DNA from: CAZWVM01 sp964637705
GTDB lineage: Bacteria > UBA8481
Direction of reading: 5' to 3'
Assembly: GCA_964637705.1 (NCBI GenBank)
Contig: CAZWVM010000009.1
Span: 1 to 35,437 of the forward strand
Length of the DNA: 35,437 nt
Shown here: positions 13,609 through 21,744 of the stretch, in pieces
Numbering within the stretch: the stretch's first letter is position 1
Layout of the letters: every line of letters begins with the position of its first letter
The notes under the pieces: model-generated
Seen by the model: the letters and a program-made list of their open reading frames with translations, nothing else
What the model was told of the DNA's origin: nothing
Databases searched by the model: none
Translations under genes and position numbers: made by a program

Positions 13609-16329
13609 GTGATCACGCCAGGGAGACATAGCGCCAGGAGAATCAAGCTTTCGGCTCTCGTGGCCGCTTTCCTGGTTCTCCTGTCCGGCCGCGCGATTCC
13701 GTCCCTGGCCGAACCGGGCCCGGCGATGGTGGATCGGATCGAGGAGGCGCGGCGCCTCGCGCGGGATGGCCGGGCCCGCGAGGCGGTGGAGGTGCTCGAC
13801 GCCGTCGTGGCTTCCACGCCCTCCGCCGGCGACCGCGCCCTCTTCCAGAAGGGTCTCATCCTTTTCTCGCGCCTGAAGGATCACGAGTCGGCAGTCTCGA
13901 CCTTCGAGGACGTGGTGAGACTCTACCCCGACAGCCCTCTCGGCGACGATGCCCTCTACTACGCGGGATTTGTCGCCCAGTTCCATCTTCGCGACACGGC
14001 GCGCGCGGTCCGGCTGTACCAAGCCGGTTACGACGCCTATCCGCAGGGCGATTATCGTTTTTCGATCGCGGACAAGCTGAGAGAACTCACCGGCCTGGCC
14101 CCGGGGCAACCCCTGCCGGACAGCGCGGAACCCCGGCCGGGGACGCGCCCCGCGCCGGAGGGCATCAGCGTCTCGACGCGCGGCGACGCCGGAACCCCGG
14201 CCTCTTCCCGCCGCACGCCTCCCGAGACGGACGTGCCCGACACATCGCCCTTCCGCCCGCGCGGGGCGCGCACGCTGACCGTGCAGTTCGAGAAGGCGCC
14301 CCTGAGGACCTTCATCCAGTGGGTCGCGCAGGTGACGGGCCGCAACTTCATCATCGACGACGACGTGCAGGGAGAGATCACGGTCTACTCGGGAACCCAG
14401 GTTCCGTTCGCCGAGATCTACCGGATCTTCCTCTCGATTCTCGAGGTCAAGGGTTTCGCGGCCGTGGAATCGGGAAACGTCACGAAGATCGTCTCACGCC
14501 AGCAGGCCGCCTCCTCGGAGTTGCCGATCATCCTCGACGACGACGCCTACGTCCCGACGGACCGTATGGTGACGAGGATCTTCCGCCTGAAGACGGTGGC
14601 CGCGAACGCGGTCCAGGGGCTCCTGCGCCCCTTCCTTCTCTCGACCGACCAGTTGCTGGTCTCACCGGAGTCGAACAACCTCATCGCGACCGGCCCGGGC
14701 GCCAACATCGCGCGCATCGCCGAGCTGGTGGCGCTCCTGGACAACGAGCGCACGCCGCTCAGGGTGGAGACGCACGTGGTGCGCCACGCGCGGGCCGCGA
14801 CGCTCGCGGACAAGCTCGCGGCCATCATCGCCGGGCTCTCGCCGGCCGGGGTGACGCCGCCGCCCTTCAAGGTGGTGGCGGACGAGCGGACCAACTCGAT
14901 CTACATTCTCACGGACGAGGAGACGCACCGCCGCACGAGCGCGCTCATCCTGCAGTTGGACGTCGACCGTCTCGCGGACCGGATCGTCAAGGTCTACGCG
15001 CTGAGCTACGCGAAGGCGGAGGAGGCGGCGCGCCAGTTGAAGGCGCTCCTGGGCCTGGACGCGGCCGACGCGGCGCCGGACTTCGGCGGCGTCACGCAGA
15101 CGGTGATCCTGCCGGACCTGCGCCTGAACGCGTTGATGCTCTCGACCTTCGCCGCGCGCGTCGTGGACCAGGTCGATTCGTACGTCGCGAACGTGGACCG
15201 GCCCCCGTCGGACTCCCTCCGCACGATGAAGATCGTCCGCCTCCAGAACGCGCAGGCGACGAAACTGGCCGAGACGCTTTCCAAGATGTTCGGCGCCTCC
15301 TCGAGCGCGACCGGGTCCGCCTCGACGACTCCGGCGACCGACGCGGGCGCATCCGGGTTGGCCGACCGCGTCGTAATCAGCGCGGATGAGCGCATCAACG
15401 CGCTGCTCGTCACCTGCACCCCGGTGGACTGGATGAAGCTCGAGCCGGTGATCCGCGACCTGGATGTGCGCAAGACCCAGGTGCTGATCGACGCCGTGGT
15501 GCTGGAGACGAACCTCGACGAGGCGCGCTCCCTCGGAGCCTCCATCATGTCCGCGGAACAGCCCCGGGACGGGCAGACGGTCGGTTTCGCGCGCTCGGAC
15601 CCGGTCGGGTTCCTCCCGACCTACCAGGCGCTCGCCGCCCAGGGCGGGCTGACGATCGGGGCGATGCGCGGTTCGATCGTCGCCGCGATGCTGAACGCGC
15701 TCCTCACGTCCTCGCGCACCAACGTCCTGCAGATGCCCCAGATCCTCGCGCTCGACAACGAGATCGCCACGCTTTCGGTCGGCAACCTCACACCGATCGT
15801 CACTTCGCGTTCCGTCAGCGGCGATAACGTCCAGATCGGCGGCACCAGCTCGATCTTCCAGAACGTCGAATACCGCAACATCGGCCTGAACGTCAAGCTC
15901 AAGCCTCACATCGGCGACCGCGGGGACATCCTGATCGAGTCGCGGATCGAGATCCAGAATCGCAACCTCCAGGCGGAGGCCGGCTTGAACCTGCCGGTCT
16001 TCACGACCCGCGAGATCGAGCAGAAGTTCCAGATCCAGACCGGGGACTACATCGTGCTCGGAGGGCTCCTGAGGACACAGGACGATTACGTCCAGCGCGA
16101 GACGCCCTGGCTGGCGCGCATCCCGATCCTGGGATCGCTCTTCAAGTCCTCGCGCACCACGGAATCGAAGACCGTGCTCCTCATTTTCCTCCGTCCGCGG
16201 ATCGTCACCGACCCGGGCGTCGCGCGTGACATCTCCGCGGAGGAGCGAAGCCAGTTCGAGGCGGAATCCTCGACGCGGCCCGGGGCGGTGGTGACGGAGG
16301 CGGACAAGTGGATTCCGCCTCGCCCGTGA
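13609..16329 (+). CDS. gspD: Type II secretion secretin GspD with an amino-terminal TPR extension
   Basis: Secretins form the outer-membrane channel of type II secretion and type IV pilus systems. This 906-aa protein has a basic/hydrophobic signal peptide (about residues 10-34, cleavage near LAEP). A tetratricopeptide-like region (about 38-155; repeated REAVEVLDAVV, HESAVSTFEDVVRLYPDSP, YYAGFVAQF) comes next. A Pro/Ser-rich linker leads into the usual secretin order: N0 from about 223 (LTVQFEKAPLRTFIQWVAQV), N1-N3 modules, and the pore domain (about 630-875) with VGNLTPIVTSR, VYLK-like VKLKPHI and YIVLGGLLR. The TPR module at the amino terminus is unusual for GspD. The GTG at 13609 is the only start upstream of the signal peptide. 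Confidence 0.92.
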   Translation: MITPGRHSARRIKLSALVAAFLVLLSGRAIPSLAEPGPAMVDRIEEARRLARDGRAREAVEVLDAVVASTPSAGDRALFQKGLILFSRLKDHESAVSTFEDVVRLYPDSPLGDDALYYAGFVAQFHLRDTARAVRLYQAGYDAYPQGDYRFSIADKLRELTGLAPGQPLPDSAEPRPGTRPAPEGISVSTRGDAGTPASSRRTPPETDVPDTSPFRPRGARTLTVQFEKAPLRTFIQWVAQVTGRNFIIDDDVQGEITVYSGTQVPFAEIYRIFLSILEVKGFAAVESGNVTKIVSRQQAASSELPIILDDDAYVPTDRMVTRIFRLKTVAANAVQGLLRPFLLSTDQLLVSPESNNLIATGPGANIARIAELVALLDNERTPLRVETHVVRHARAATLADKLAAIIAGLSPAGVTPPPFKVVADERTNSIYILTDEETHRRTSALILQLDVDRLADRIVKVYALSYAKAEEAARQLKALLGLDAADAAPDFGGVTQTVILPDLRLNALMLSTFAARVVDQVDSYVANVDRPPSDSLRTMKIVRLQNAQATKLAETLSKMFGASSSATGSASTTPATDAGASGLADRVVISADERINALLVTCTPVDWMKLEPVIRDLDVRKTQVLIDAVVLETNLDEARSLGASIMSAEQPRDGQTVGFARSDPVGFLPTYQALAAQGGLTIGAMRGSIVAAMLNALLTSSRTNVLQMPQILALDNEIATLSVGNLTPIVTSRSVSGDNVQIGGTSSIFQNVEYRNIGLNVKLKPHIGDRGDILIESRIEIQNRNLQAEAGLNLPVFTTREIEQKFQIQTGDYIVLGGLLRTQDDYVQRETPWLARIPILGSLFKSSRTTESKTVLLIFLRPRIVTDPGVARDISAEERSQFEAESSTRPGAVVTEADKWIPPRP

Positions 16330-16369
16330 CGGCCCGGCGCGCGGCCTCGCCTCGCCGCCCTGCCGCGTC

Positions 16370-17860
16370 ATGCACCCCCCTTCTCATCCCGTGATTCCCC
16401 GCGACCGGCTCCAGCCCGGGATCCTCTCCTCCTTCCCCCGCGAGTTCCTCATGACCTGCGCCCTGGCGCCCTTGGGCGAGGAGGAGGGGAGGATCGTGGT
16501 GTACGGCCCGAAGTCCAGCGAGGGAGCGGCGCGCGACATCGGCCTCGTGCGCGGTCGTCCCGTGACCTTCGTCGAGGCCGACGCGAAGGACGTCCGCCGC
16601 TTCCTCTCCGAGCACTACGACACGGGGTCGAGCCGTCAGGAGGCGATCGAGGAACTGGAACAGTCGCCGGCCGACGTCAGGGAACTGGAGGAATTGGCCA
16701 ACGACGCGCCCGTCGTGAGGCTCGTCACCGCGGTTCTCGCCAAGGCCTCCGAGCGTCGCGCCTCCGACGTGCACATCGAGCCCTACGAGGACGAGACGGT
16801 CATCCGCTTCCGGATCGACGGGGTGCTCGTGGAACACGACCGCCTCCCGCGCGGTCTCCATCCCGCCGTCGTCTCGCGCATCAAGATCCTCTCGCGCCTC
16901 GACATCGCCCAGACGCGCCATCCCCAGGACGGCCGCGTCGCGCTCCCCATGGCCGGCCGTGAACTCGACCTGCGCGTCTCGGTCATTCCGACTCCGCATG
17001 GCGAGCGCGTGGTCCTGAGAATCCTCGACCGCGGGGCGGTGCGCCTGGGCCTGCCCGATCTCGGGCTCGAGGGTCGGCTCCTCGATTCGTGGAAGCAGGT
17101 CATCGCCCACCCGCACGGCATCGTTCTCGTCACCGGACCCACCGGGAGCGGCAAGACCACGACGCTGTATGCGGCTGTGGAGATCCTCCGCTCGGGCCGG
17201 GTCAACATCCTCACCGTCGAGGACCCCGTCGAGTACCAGATCGAGGGCATCGGGCAGATGCAGGTGAACCCGCGCATCAACCTCACCTTCGCCGCCGGGC
17301 TGCGTTCCATCCTCCGCCAGGACCCGGATATCATCATGGTCGGAGAGATCCGAGACGACGAGACGGCCCTCATCGCCGTCCAGGCGGCTCTCACGGGCCA
17401 CCTTGTGCTCTCGACATTGCACACCAACGATGCCGCCTCGGCCGCGCCTCGGCTCATGGACATGAACATCGAGCCGTATCTCCTCGCCTCGACCTTGCGC
17501 GGTGTGCTCGGCCAGAGGCTCGTGCGCCGGCTCTGCCCGGACTGCCGCCACCGACGCGCCGCCACCCCCGTCGAGGCAATGGCCCTCGGTCTTCCCGCGG
17601 GCGCTGAGGTCTTCGAACCCGCGGGCTGCCCGCGGTGCGAGGGGACCGGCTATCGGGGCCGGACCGGGATCTTCGAACTGCTCATCCTCGACGAGAAGAT
17701 CCGCGATCTCATCCTGGCCCGCCGCCCCTCCTCCGAAATCCTTGAAGCCGCGCGACGGGCCGGCATGAGAACCCTGAAGGAAGACGGCCGTGAAAAGGCG
17801 CTCTCCGGGCTCACCTCCGCCGACGAGGTGATCCGCACCACCGAAGCGGCGGCCGGCTGA
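16370..17860 (+). CDS. gspE: Type II secretion ATPase GspE
   Basis: GspE is the cytoplasmic hexameric ATPase that powers pseudopilus assembly. The 496-aa protein has an amino-terminal GspE-N domain and then the ATPase core. The Walker A is G256-P-T-G-S-G-K-T263. The Asp box lies around TVEDPVEYQIEGIGQMQVN, the Walker B region around 318 (DPDIIMVGEIRDDETA), and a His box in LVLSTLHTNDA. The four-cysteine zinc finger, C389-P-D-C392 and C420-P-R-C423, separates GspE/PilB types from PilT. The ATG at 16370 follows gspD by 40 bases and precedes gspF by seven, consistent with one operon. Confidence 0.95.
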   Translation: MHPPSHPVIPRDRLQPGILSSFPREFLMTCALAPLGEEEGRIVVYGPKSSEGAARDIGLVRGRPVTFVEADAKDVRRFLSEHYDTGSSRQEAIEELEQSPADVRELEELANDAPVVRLVTAVLAKASERRASDVHIEPYEDETVIRFRIDGVLVEHDRLPRGLHPAVVSRIKILSRLDIAQTRHPQDGRVALPMAGRELDLRVSVIPTPHGERVVLRILDRGAVRLGLPDLGLEGRLLDSWKQVIAHPHGIVLVTGPTGSGKTTTLYAAVEILRSGRVNILTVEDPVEYQIEGIGQMQVNPRINLTFAAGLRSILRQDPDIIMVGEIRDDETALIAVQAALTGHLVLSTLHTNDAASAAPRLMDMNIEPYLLASTLRGVLGQRLVRRLCPDCRHRRAATPVEAMALGLPAGAEVFEPAGCPRCEGTGYRGRTGIFELLILDEKIRDLILARRPSSEILEAARRAGMRTLKEDGREKALSGLTSADEVIRTTEAAAG

Positions 17861-17867
17861 AGCACTC

Positions 17868-19085
17868 ATGCCCCTCTTCTCCTACAAGGCCCTGGGCGCC
17901 GGCGGGCGGACCGTGACGGGAGAGATCGCCGCCGAGAGCGACCGCCAGGCGCGCGCGCTTCTCCGCGAATCCGGCGTCGTGCCGGTTTCCATGACCGAGA
18001 AAGGGGAGGAGGCGACGCCTCGACGCCCCGCGCTCGGCTGGATGGCCGCCATGACGCGACAACTCGGGACTCTCTTGCGCGCCGGATTCCCCATGGACCG
18101 GGCCCTCTCCTCGCTCGCGCTCTCATCTTCCGATCCCGCCATGAAGGCCGTGCTCACGGCCTTGAACGAGGGGGTATCGAGGGGCATGAGCCTTTCCGAG
18201 ACGGTGTTGCGCATCGGGGGCGCCCGGGCGACGTCACGGGGTCCGGACACGGGGTGGGCGGAACTGGCCGCGATGGTCGAGGCGGGAGAGGCCTCGGGGG
18301 AACTGGCCGAAGTGCTCGTGAATTACGCGGACCTGCTCGAGAAGCGCGTCGCCTTCCGAAGGCGCCTCCAATCCGCCCTCTTCTATCCCCTCGTCATCCT
18401 CACGCTTGCCGTTTCCGTCGTCATCTTCCTCTTCGTCTATGTCGTGCCGACGATCACGCGGCTTTTCGAAGGCTCCAACATGCCCCTGCCTCTGCCGACG
18501 CGCCTTCTCTTTCTCGTCTCCGACGTGGTGACGGCCGGTTTCTGGCCCGCCATCGTAGTCCTCGTCGTCGCCTTCCTCCTGGGCCGTGGATACTTCAAGA
18601 GCCGATCCGGTCGTCGTCGTGTCGAAAAGATGCTTTTTTCGCTGCCTGGTTTCGGCCGGATCATGGAAAAGGCGTCCTTTGCCCGCTGGGGAAGGACTTT
18701 CGGTTTTCTCCTGGGTAACGGGGTCGAGATCCTTGCGGCCATGGGCATCGCGGCCCGCACGGCCCGGTCCCCGCGCATCGAAGAGGCGACGGAATCGGCC
18801 CGACCGCGGGTCGCGGAGGGGGTGCCACTCGCCCGTGCCCTCTCCGAAACGGGGGTCTTCCCCCTCCTGGCCCTGGAGGCTGTCAGCCTCGGTGAGGGGT
18901 CCGGCACCCTGCCGCAGCTCCTGACCGAGATGGCAGGGGCTTGGGAAGCCGAGGTGGAGGCGAGCGCCGCCCGCTTTGCCGACCTGCTCGAACCCTTGGT
19001 TCTTGTGGTTATGGGAGCCGTCGTCGGGGGCATCGTGCTAGCGATCCTATTGCCGATCTTCGAGTTCAATTCCGCAGTCAAATAG
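17868..19085 (+). CDS. gspF: Type II secretion inner-membrane platform protein GspF
   Basis: GspF is the polytopic platform that couples GspE to the pseudopilins. The 405-aa protein begins with the family signature PLFSYKALGAGGRTVTGEI and contains two repeated cytoplasmic domains. Membrane segments appear at about residues 168-195, 218-240 and near the carboxyl end (LVLVVMGAVVGGIVLAILLP). Length and start are normal. It is the last gene of the gspDEF unit: no pseudopilin (gspG-K) or gspC/L/M gene is present in the following 16 kb, so the remaining components must be elsewhere. Confidence 0.94.
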   Translation: MPLFSYKALGAGGRTVTGEIAAESDRQARALLRESGVVPVSMTEKGEEATPRRPALGWMAAMTRQLGTLLRAGFPMDRALSSLALSSSDPAMKAVLTALNEGVSRGMSLSETVLRIGGARATSRGPDTGWAELAAMVEAGEASGELAEVLVNYADLLEKRVAFRRRLQSALFYPLVILTLAVSVVIFLFVYVVPTITRLFEGSNMPLPLPTRLLFLVSDVVTAGFWPAIVVLVVAFLLGRGYFKSRSGRRRVEKMLFSLPGFGRIMEKASFARWGRTFGFLLGNGVEILAAMGIAARTARSPRIEEATESARPRVAEGVPLARALSETGVFPLLALEAVSLGEGSGTLPQLLTEMAGAWEAEVEASAARFADLLEPLVLVVMGAVVGGIVLAILLPIFEFNSAVK

Positions 19086-19218
19086 CGCCCTAAGGGTTGC
19101 AAAAAAATAAGTTGACTATTCCTACTCACCCTTATTGACTACTTTCGGGACCGAAAGGTTCATGGGAAACAAATCTACCGATGGGGTCCGTGAAGGACCA
19201 ATGAGGAGGGTGCAGTCT
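19086..19218 (+). promoter_or_regulatory. AT-rich structured leader of the 91-aa membrane protein
   Basis: The 133-base gap after gspF contains an A-tract (CAAAAAAATAAG, 19100-19111) and a direct repeat TTGACTA at 19112-19118 and 19135-19141. Two small hairpins follow, CTTTCGG-GA-CCGAAAG (19142-19157) and GGTCC-GTGAA-GGACC (19185-19199). A very strong Shine-Dalgarno GAGGAGGG (19203-19210) lies eight bases before ATG 19219. No convincing -10 element could be placed, so the promoter is inferred only from composition and layout. Confidence 0.5.
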
Positions 19219-19494
19219 ATGACGACGGTTCGCAGGTGGTTCCTGCTCGGCGGCGCGGTTCTGGCCATCATTCTTGGCTTCGTTCTCGGTATCGCGTTCA
19301 TGATGAACACGATCCAGATCTTCAACGATGCCGTGGCCGTTTCCGGCAGTAGCGTGGCCGCCCTGGTCATGAACCTGGCGCATGGCATCAAGGGAATCCT
19401 GGGATGGATCGTCTTCGGCATCACGATGACGAACGCCCTGATTATCGCCTCTTCGCTGATGATCGTGATCATGCTGGGTGACACGAAGAAGTAG
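19219..19494 (+). CDS. Small (91-aa) hydrophobic membrane protein of unknown function
   Basis: I do not recognise a family. The product has a short basic head (MTTVRRW), a first membrane segment at about 7-29 (Gly/Leu/Ile-rich) and a polar-small stretch around 35-52 (NDAVAVSGSSVAALV). One long or two short hydrophobic segments span about 55-87, and the tail is GDTKK. The ATG at 19219 is chosen because GAGGAGGG sits eight bases upstream; the frame extends to a TTG at 19135, but without ribosome-binding support. The gene has its own strong intrinsic terminator and a structured leader, so it is probably an independent and well-expressed unit. It is not a pseudopilin: there is no prepilin peptidase motif. 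Confidence 0.72.
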   Translation: MTTVRRWFLLGGAVLAIILGFVLGIAFMMNTIQIFNDAVAVSGSSVAALVMNLAHGIKGILGWIVFGITMTNALIIASSLMIVIMLGDTKK

Positions 19495-19509
19495 GGCCCG
19501 AAACGGCAA

Positions 19510-19545
19510 AGCGCCGGGGCGAAAGCCCCGGCGCTTATTTTATTT
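19510..19545 (+). terminator. Rho-independent terminator
   Basis: An 11-bp perfect stem AGCGCCGGGGC (19510-19520)/GCCCCGGCGCT (19525-19535) closes a GAAA tetraloop and is followed by TATTTTATTT. It lies 15 bases after the small membrane-protein stop and before the convergent ppiD-like gene. The T-rich side faces the plus-strand transcript. Confidence 0.93.
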
Positions 19546-19574
19546 GCGGCTGCGCATGTCGGTGAAGGGTCGCT

Positions 19575-21089
19575 CTAGATCTCGATCCTGCGCTTGATGT
19601 AATCGCTCATCTTGATGCTGGCGTTCTTCCGTATGCTCGCGATCCAGTCCCGATACAGCTGATTCTTCAGGAGATCGGCATACTCGCGCTGAACCTGCTC
19701 GTGTTGTTCTTCCCAGATTTCCGGATCGGCCTCCCGCCGCCGTTCGATCCTTACGATGTGGAATCCGTGGTTTGAGGCGACGACATCGGAAACCTTGTTC
19801 ACTTCAAGGTCGAAGATGAGCTTGGTGATGGAGGGGTCGATGAAGACCCGCCCTTGCTGCCCCAGGGTTCCCAGCTCCCGGCCGATCCGCTCGAGGCTTC
19901 CCGAGTCCGGGTAGAGTTCGGGGGTCATCTCGCCCGGAATCACGTCCCCCATCCAACCGCCGCGGTCCCGACTGCGTCCGCTCGAGTAGCGCCGGGCAAG
20001 ATCCTCGAAGGACTCACCGGCCGCGATCCTCCTGCCGAGATCTTCGGCCAGCCGCTTCGCTTCCAGGGCCTGGCTCTCGCCGGAAAGCCGGGCTCGGACA
20101 GCGTCCTCGACATCGGCGTAAGCCTGTCGATGAGGCATCTCGTGGGCGTCGAAGTAGGCCACGTGGTAACCGAAGCGTGTCTCGATGATCTCGGTGGCGC
20201 GCCGAGTCGGCCAGGTGAAGGCCACGGAGTCGAACTCGGGGACCATGTCGCCTCGACCGAACCAGTCGAGATCCTGGGCAAGAACGGTCTGGGACGTGTC
20301 CGCAAGGGCCTCGCGGTAGATCTTGTCGAAGCTCTCACCGGCCTGAAGACGGATCCGGACGGCCTCGGCGCGGCTGAACGCGGCCATCTTCTGGTCGGCA
20401 GGCGTGTTGGCGTCGACCGGGAAGAGGACGTGACGGCCCCGGACTCTCTCCTTCACGAGGAAGGAGTCGCCGTGACTCTCGTAGTAGGCCCGGGCCTCTT
20501 CGGCGGTGACGAAGTCGCCGGGGCGTATGAGGATGTGACGGAGCCCGGCGCGCTGATAGCGGACATTGAAGTAATCCCGCAGTTCTCCCGGCGGGATGAC
20601 CACGCCGGAGGCGACGAAGTTGTAGATCTTCCAGAGGGTGATGTCGTTGCGGAACATCCGCTCGTATTGCGCCCACTCCGCCGAGGGAATGTCGCGCCGG
20701 GCGCGCTGGTAGCGGCCGGGATCGAATTGGCCCCGCTCGTCGCGGAAGAGCCGGTCGCGCGTCTGCTCCACGACCTCCTGGTTCGTCGCGCCGAGTCCCA
20801 TGCGGGCGGCCTGCGCCAGCCCGAGTTGTTCGGCGATGAGATCGTCGACGACCTGGGTGTAGAGCTTGACGCGGTCGGTGTCGCTCATTTCGCCCCGGCC
20901 CTCGGCGCGGGAATTCTCGAGACGATCGACCTGGTCGAAGGTGATTTCCTCACCCTCGACCTTGATGGCGTACGGGGCGTGAGACCAGCCCGTCATCCGG
21001 GCGCCCCAGTCGGCGAAGATCGTGACGACGAACGCGAATACGACGACCAGGATGCCCCACTTCGTCATGTTTCTGAATCGGCTTAGCAT
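19575..21089 (-). CDS. PpiD/SurA-type peptidyl-prolyl isomerase, membrane-anchored
   Basis: The 504-aa protein is a periplasmic folding factor anchored by one amino-terminal membrane helix (about 11-28, in MLSRFRNMTKWGILVVVFAF), the PpiD layout. An amino-terminal chaperone region with the SurA-like segment TQVVDDLIAEQLGLAQAARM is followed by two parvulin-like domains (about 213-315 and 350-465). The second is better conserved (FEDLARRYSSGRSRDRGGWM and VASNHGFHIVRIE), while the first is divergent. The start at 21089 places the anchor at the terminus; ATG 21068 is an alternative. A much longer in-frame extension to 21893 runs antisense through the MaoC gene and is spurious. Confidence 0.88.
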   Translation of the reverse strand: MLSRFRNMTKWGILVVVFAFVVTIFADWGARMTGWSHAPYAIKVEGEEITFDQVDRLENSRAEGRGEMSDTDRVKLYTQVVDDLIAEQLGLAQAARMGLGATNQEVVEQTRDRLFRDERGQFDPGRYQRARRDIPSAEWAQYERMFRNDITLWKIYNFVASGVVIPPGELRDYFNVRYQRAGLRHILIRPGDFVTAEEARAYYESHGDSFLVKERVRGRHVLFPVDANTPADQKMAAFSRAEAVRIRLQAGESFDKIYREALADTSQTVLAQDLDWFGRGDMVPEFDSVAFTWPTRRATEIIETRFGYHVAYFDAHEMPHRQAYADVEDAVRARLSGESQALEAKRLAEDLGRRIAAGESFEDLARRYSSGRSRDRGGWMGDVIPGEMTPELYPDSGSLERIGRELGTLGQQGRVFIDPSITKLIFDLEVNKVSDVVASNHGFHIVRIERRREADPEIWEEQHEQVQREYADLLKNQLYRDWIASIRKNASIKMSDYIKRRIEI

Positions 21090-21230
21090 AGCCGGGGAGC
21101 TTACCAGAGTTGAGGAGGAGCCGCAACAGGGGTTTCCGATCGGCGGAACGGGCGTGCGGGAGTCGTGTCGCTTTCCGCGGAGGCGTGATAGGATGGCAAA
21201 GGAAGAGAATCCACGCGAGGAGCGAGAGGC

Positions 21231-21665
21231 ATGAACGCGAGGGGACGAACCCTGGAGGAACTGCCTCTGGGCGAAAAGATCGAGGTCTCGTATCGGATCG
21301 AGGACCGTCACGTGGGAGCCTTTGCCGAGGCGACGGGGGATCGCAACCCCATCCACCTGGACGACGCCTATGCCGCGGCTTCCCCGTTCGGAAGGCGCGT
21401 CGCGCACGGAGTGCTGCTCTCGGGCATCGTCTCCGGTGTGCTCGGCATGTCGTTTCCCGGCCTGGGCACGATCGCGCGCGAGATGTATTCCAAGTACATG
21501 AAACCCGTCTTCATCGGGGATACCGTGACGGTCGTGGCCGAGGTGAGCGAGAGGAACGAGAAGCTGAATCTCTGCAAGATCGCCTTCACGGTCAGGAACC
21601 AGGACGGGATCGTCGTGGGCCGCGGCTATGCCGTGGTGATTCCTCCGAAGGCGGCCTCGGCCTGA
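21231..21665 (+). CDS. MaoC-like (R)-specific enoyl-CoA hydratase
   Basis: The 144-aa single-domain hot-dog protein contains the hydratase-2 motif with D37 and H42 (TGDRNPIHLDDAYAAAS). It continues with the family block RVAHGVLLSGIVSGVLG and PVFIGDTV. PhaJ-type relatives hydrate trans-2-enoyl-CoA to (R)-3-hydroxyacyl-CoA for polyhydroxyalkanoate or fatty-acid metabolism. Nothing nearby specifies a pathway. The ATG at 21231 follows a GA-rich purine stretch (GAGGAGCGAGAGGC) suitable for ribosome binding. The 141-base gap before it separates it divergently from the ppiD-like gene; I see no clear promoter there. Confidence 0.9.
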   Translation: MNARGRTLEELPLGEKIEVSYRIEDRHVGAFAEATGDRNPIHLDDAYAAASPFGRRVAHGVLLSGIVSGVLGMSFPGLGTIAREMYSKYMKPVFIGDTVTVVAEVSERNEKLNLCKIAFTVRNQDGIVVGRGYAVVIPPKAASA

Positions 21666-21744
21666 TGCGGGCCGCCGGCCGTGCCGGCTCCGACGGGCGG
21701 CTTCCCCACGCGGCCGGTCCTCTTGTGAAGCCCGCCTGACCGTC

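Noticed and set aside
14662..16371. Minus-strand 569-codon frame opposite gspD
   Set aside because: Shadow of the secretin gene; Asp/Arg-rich without recognisable motifs.
19135..19218. Extended 119-aa form of the small membrane protein from TTG 19135
   Set aside because: The extension lacks a ribosome-binding site and runs through the leader hairpins; ATG 19219 has an ideal Shine-Dalgarno.
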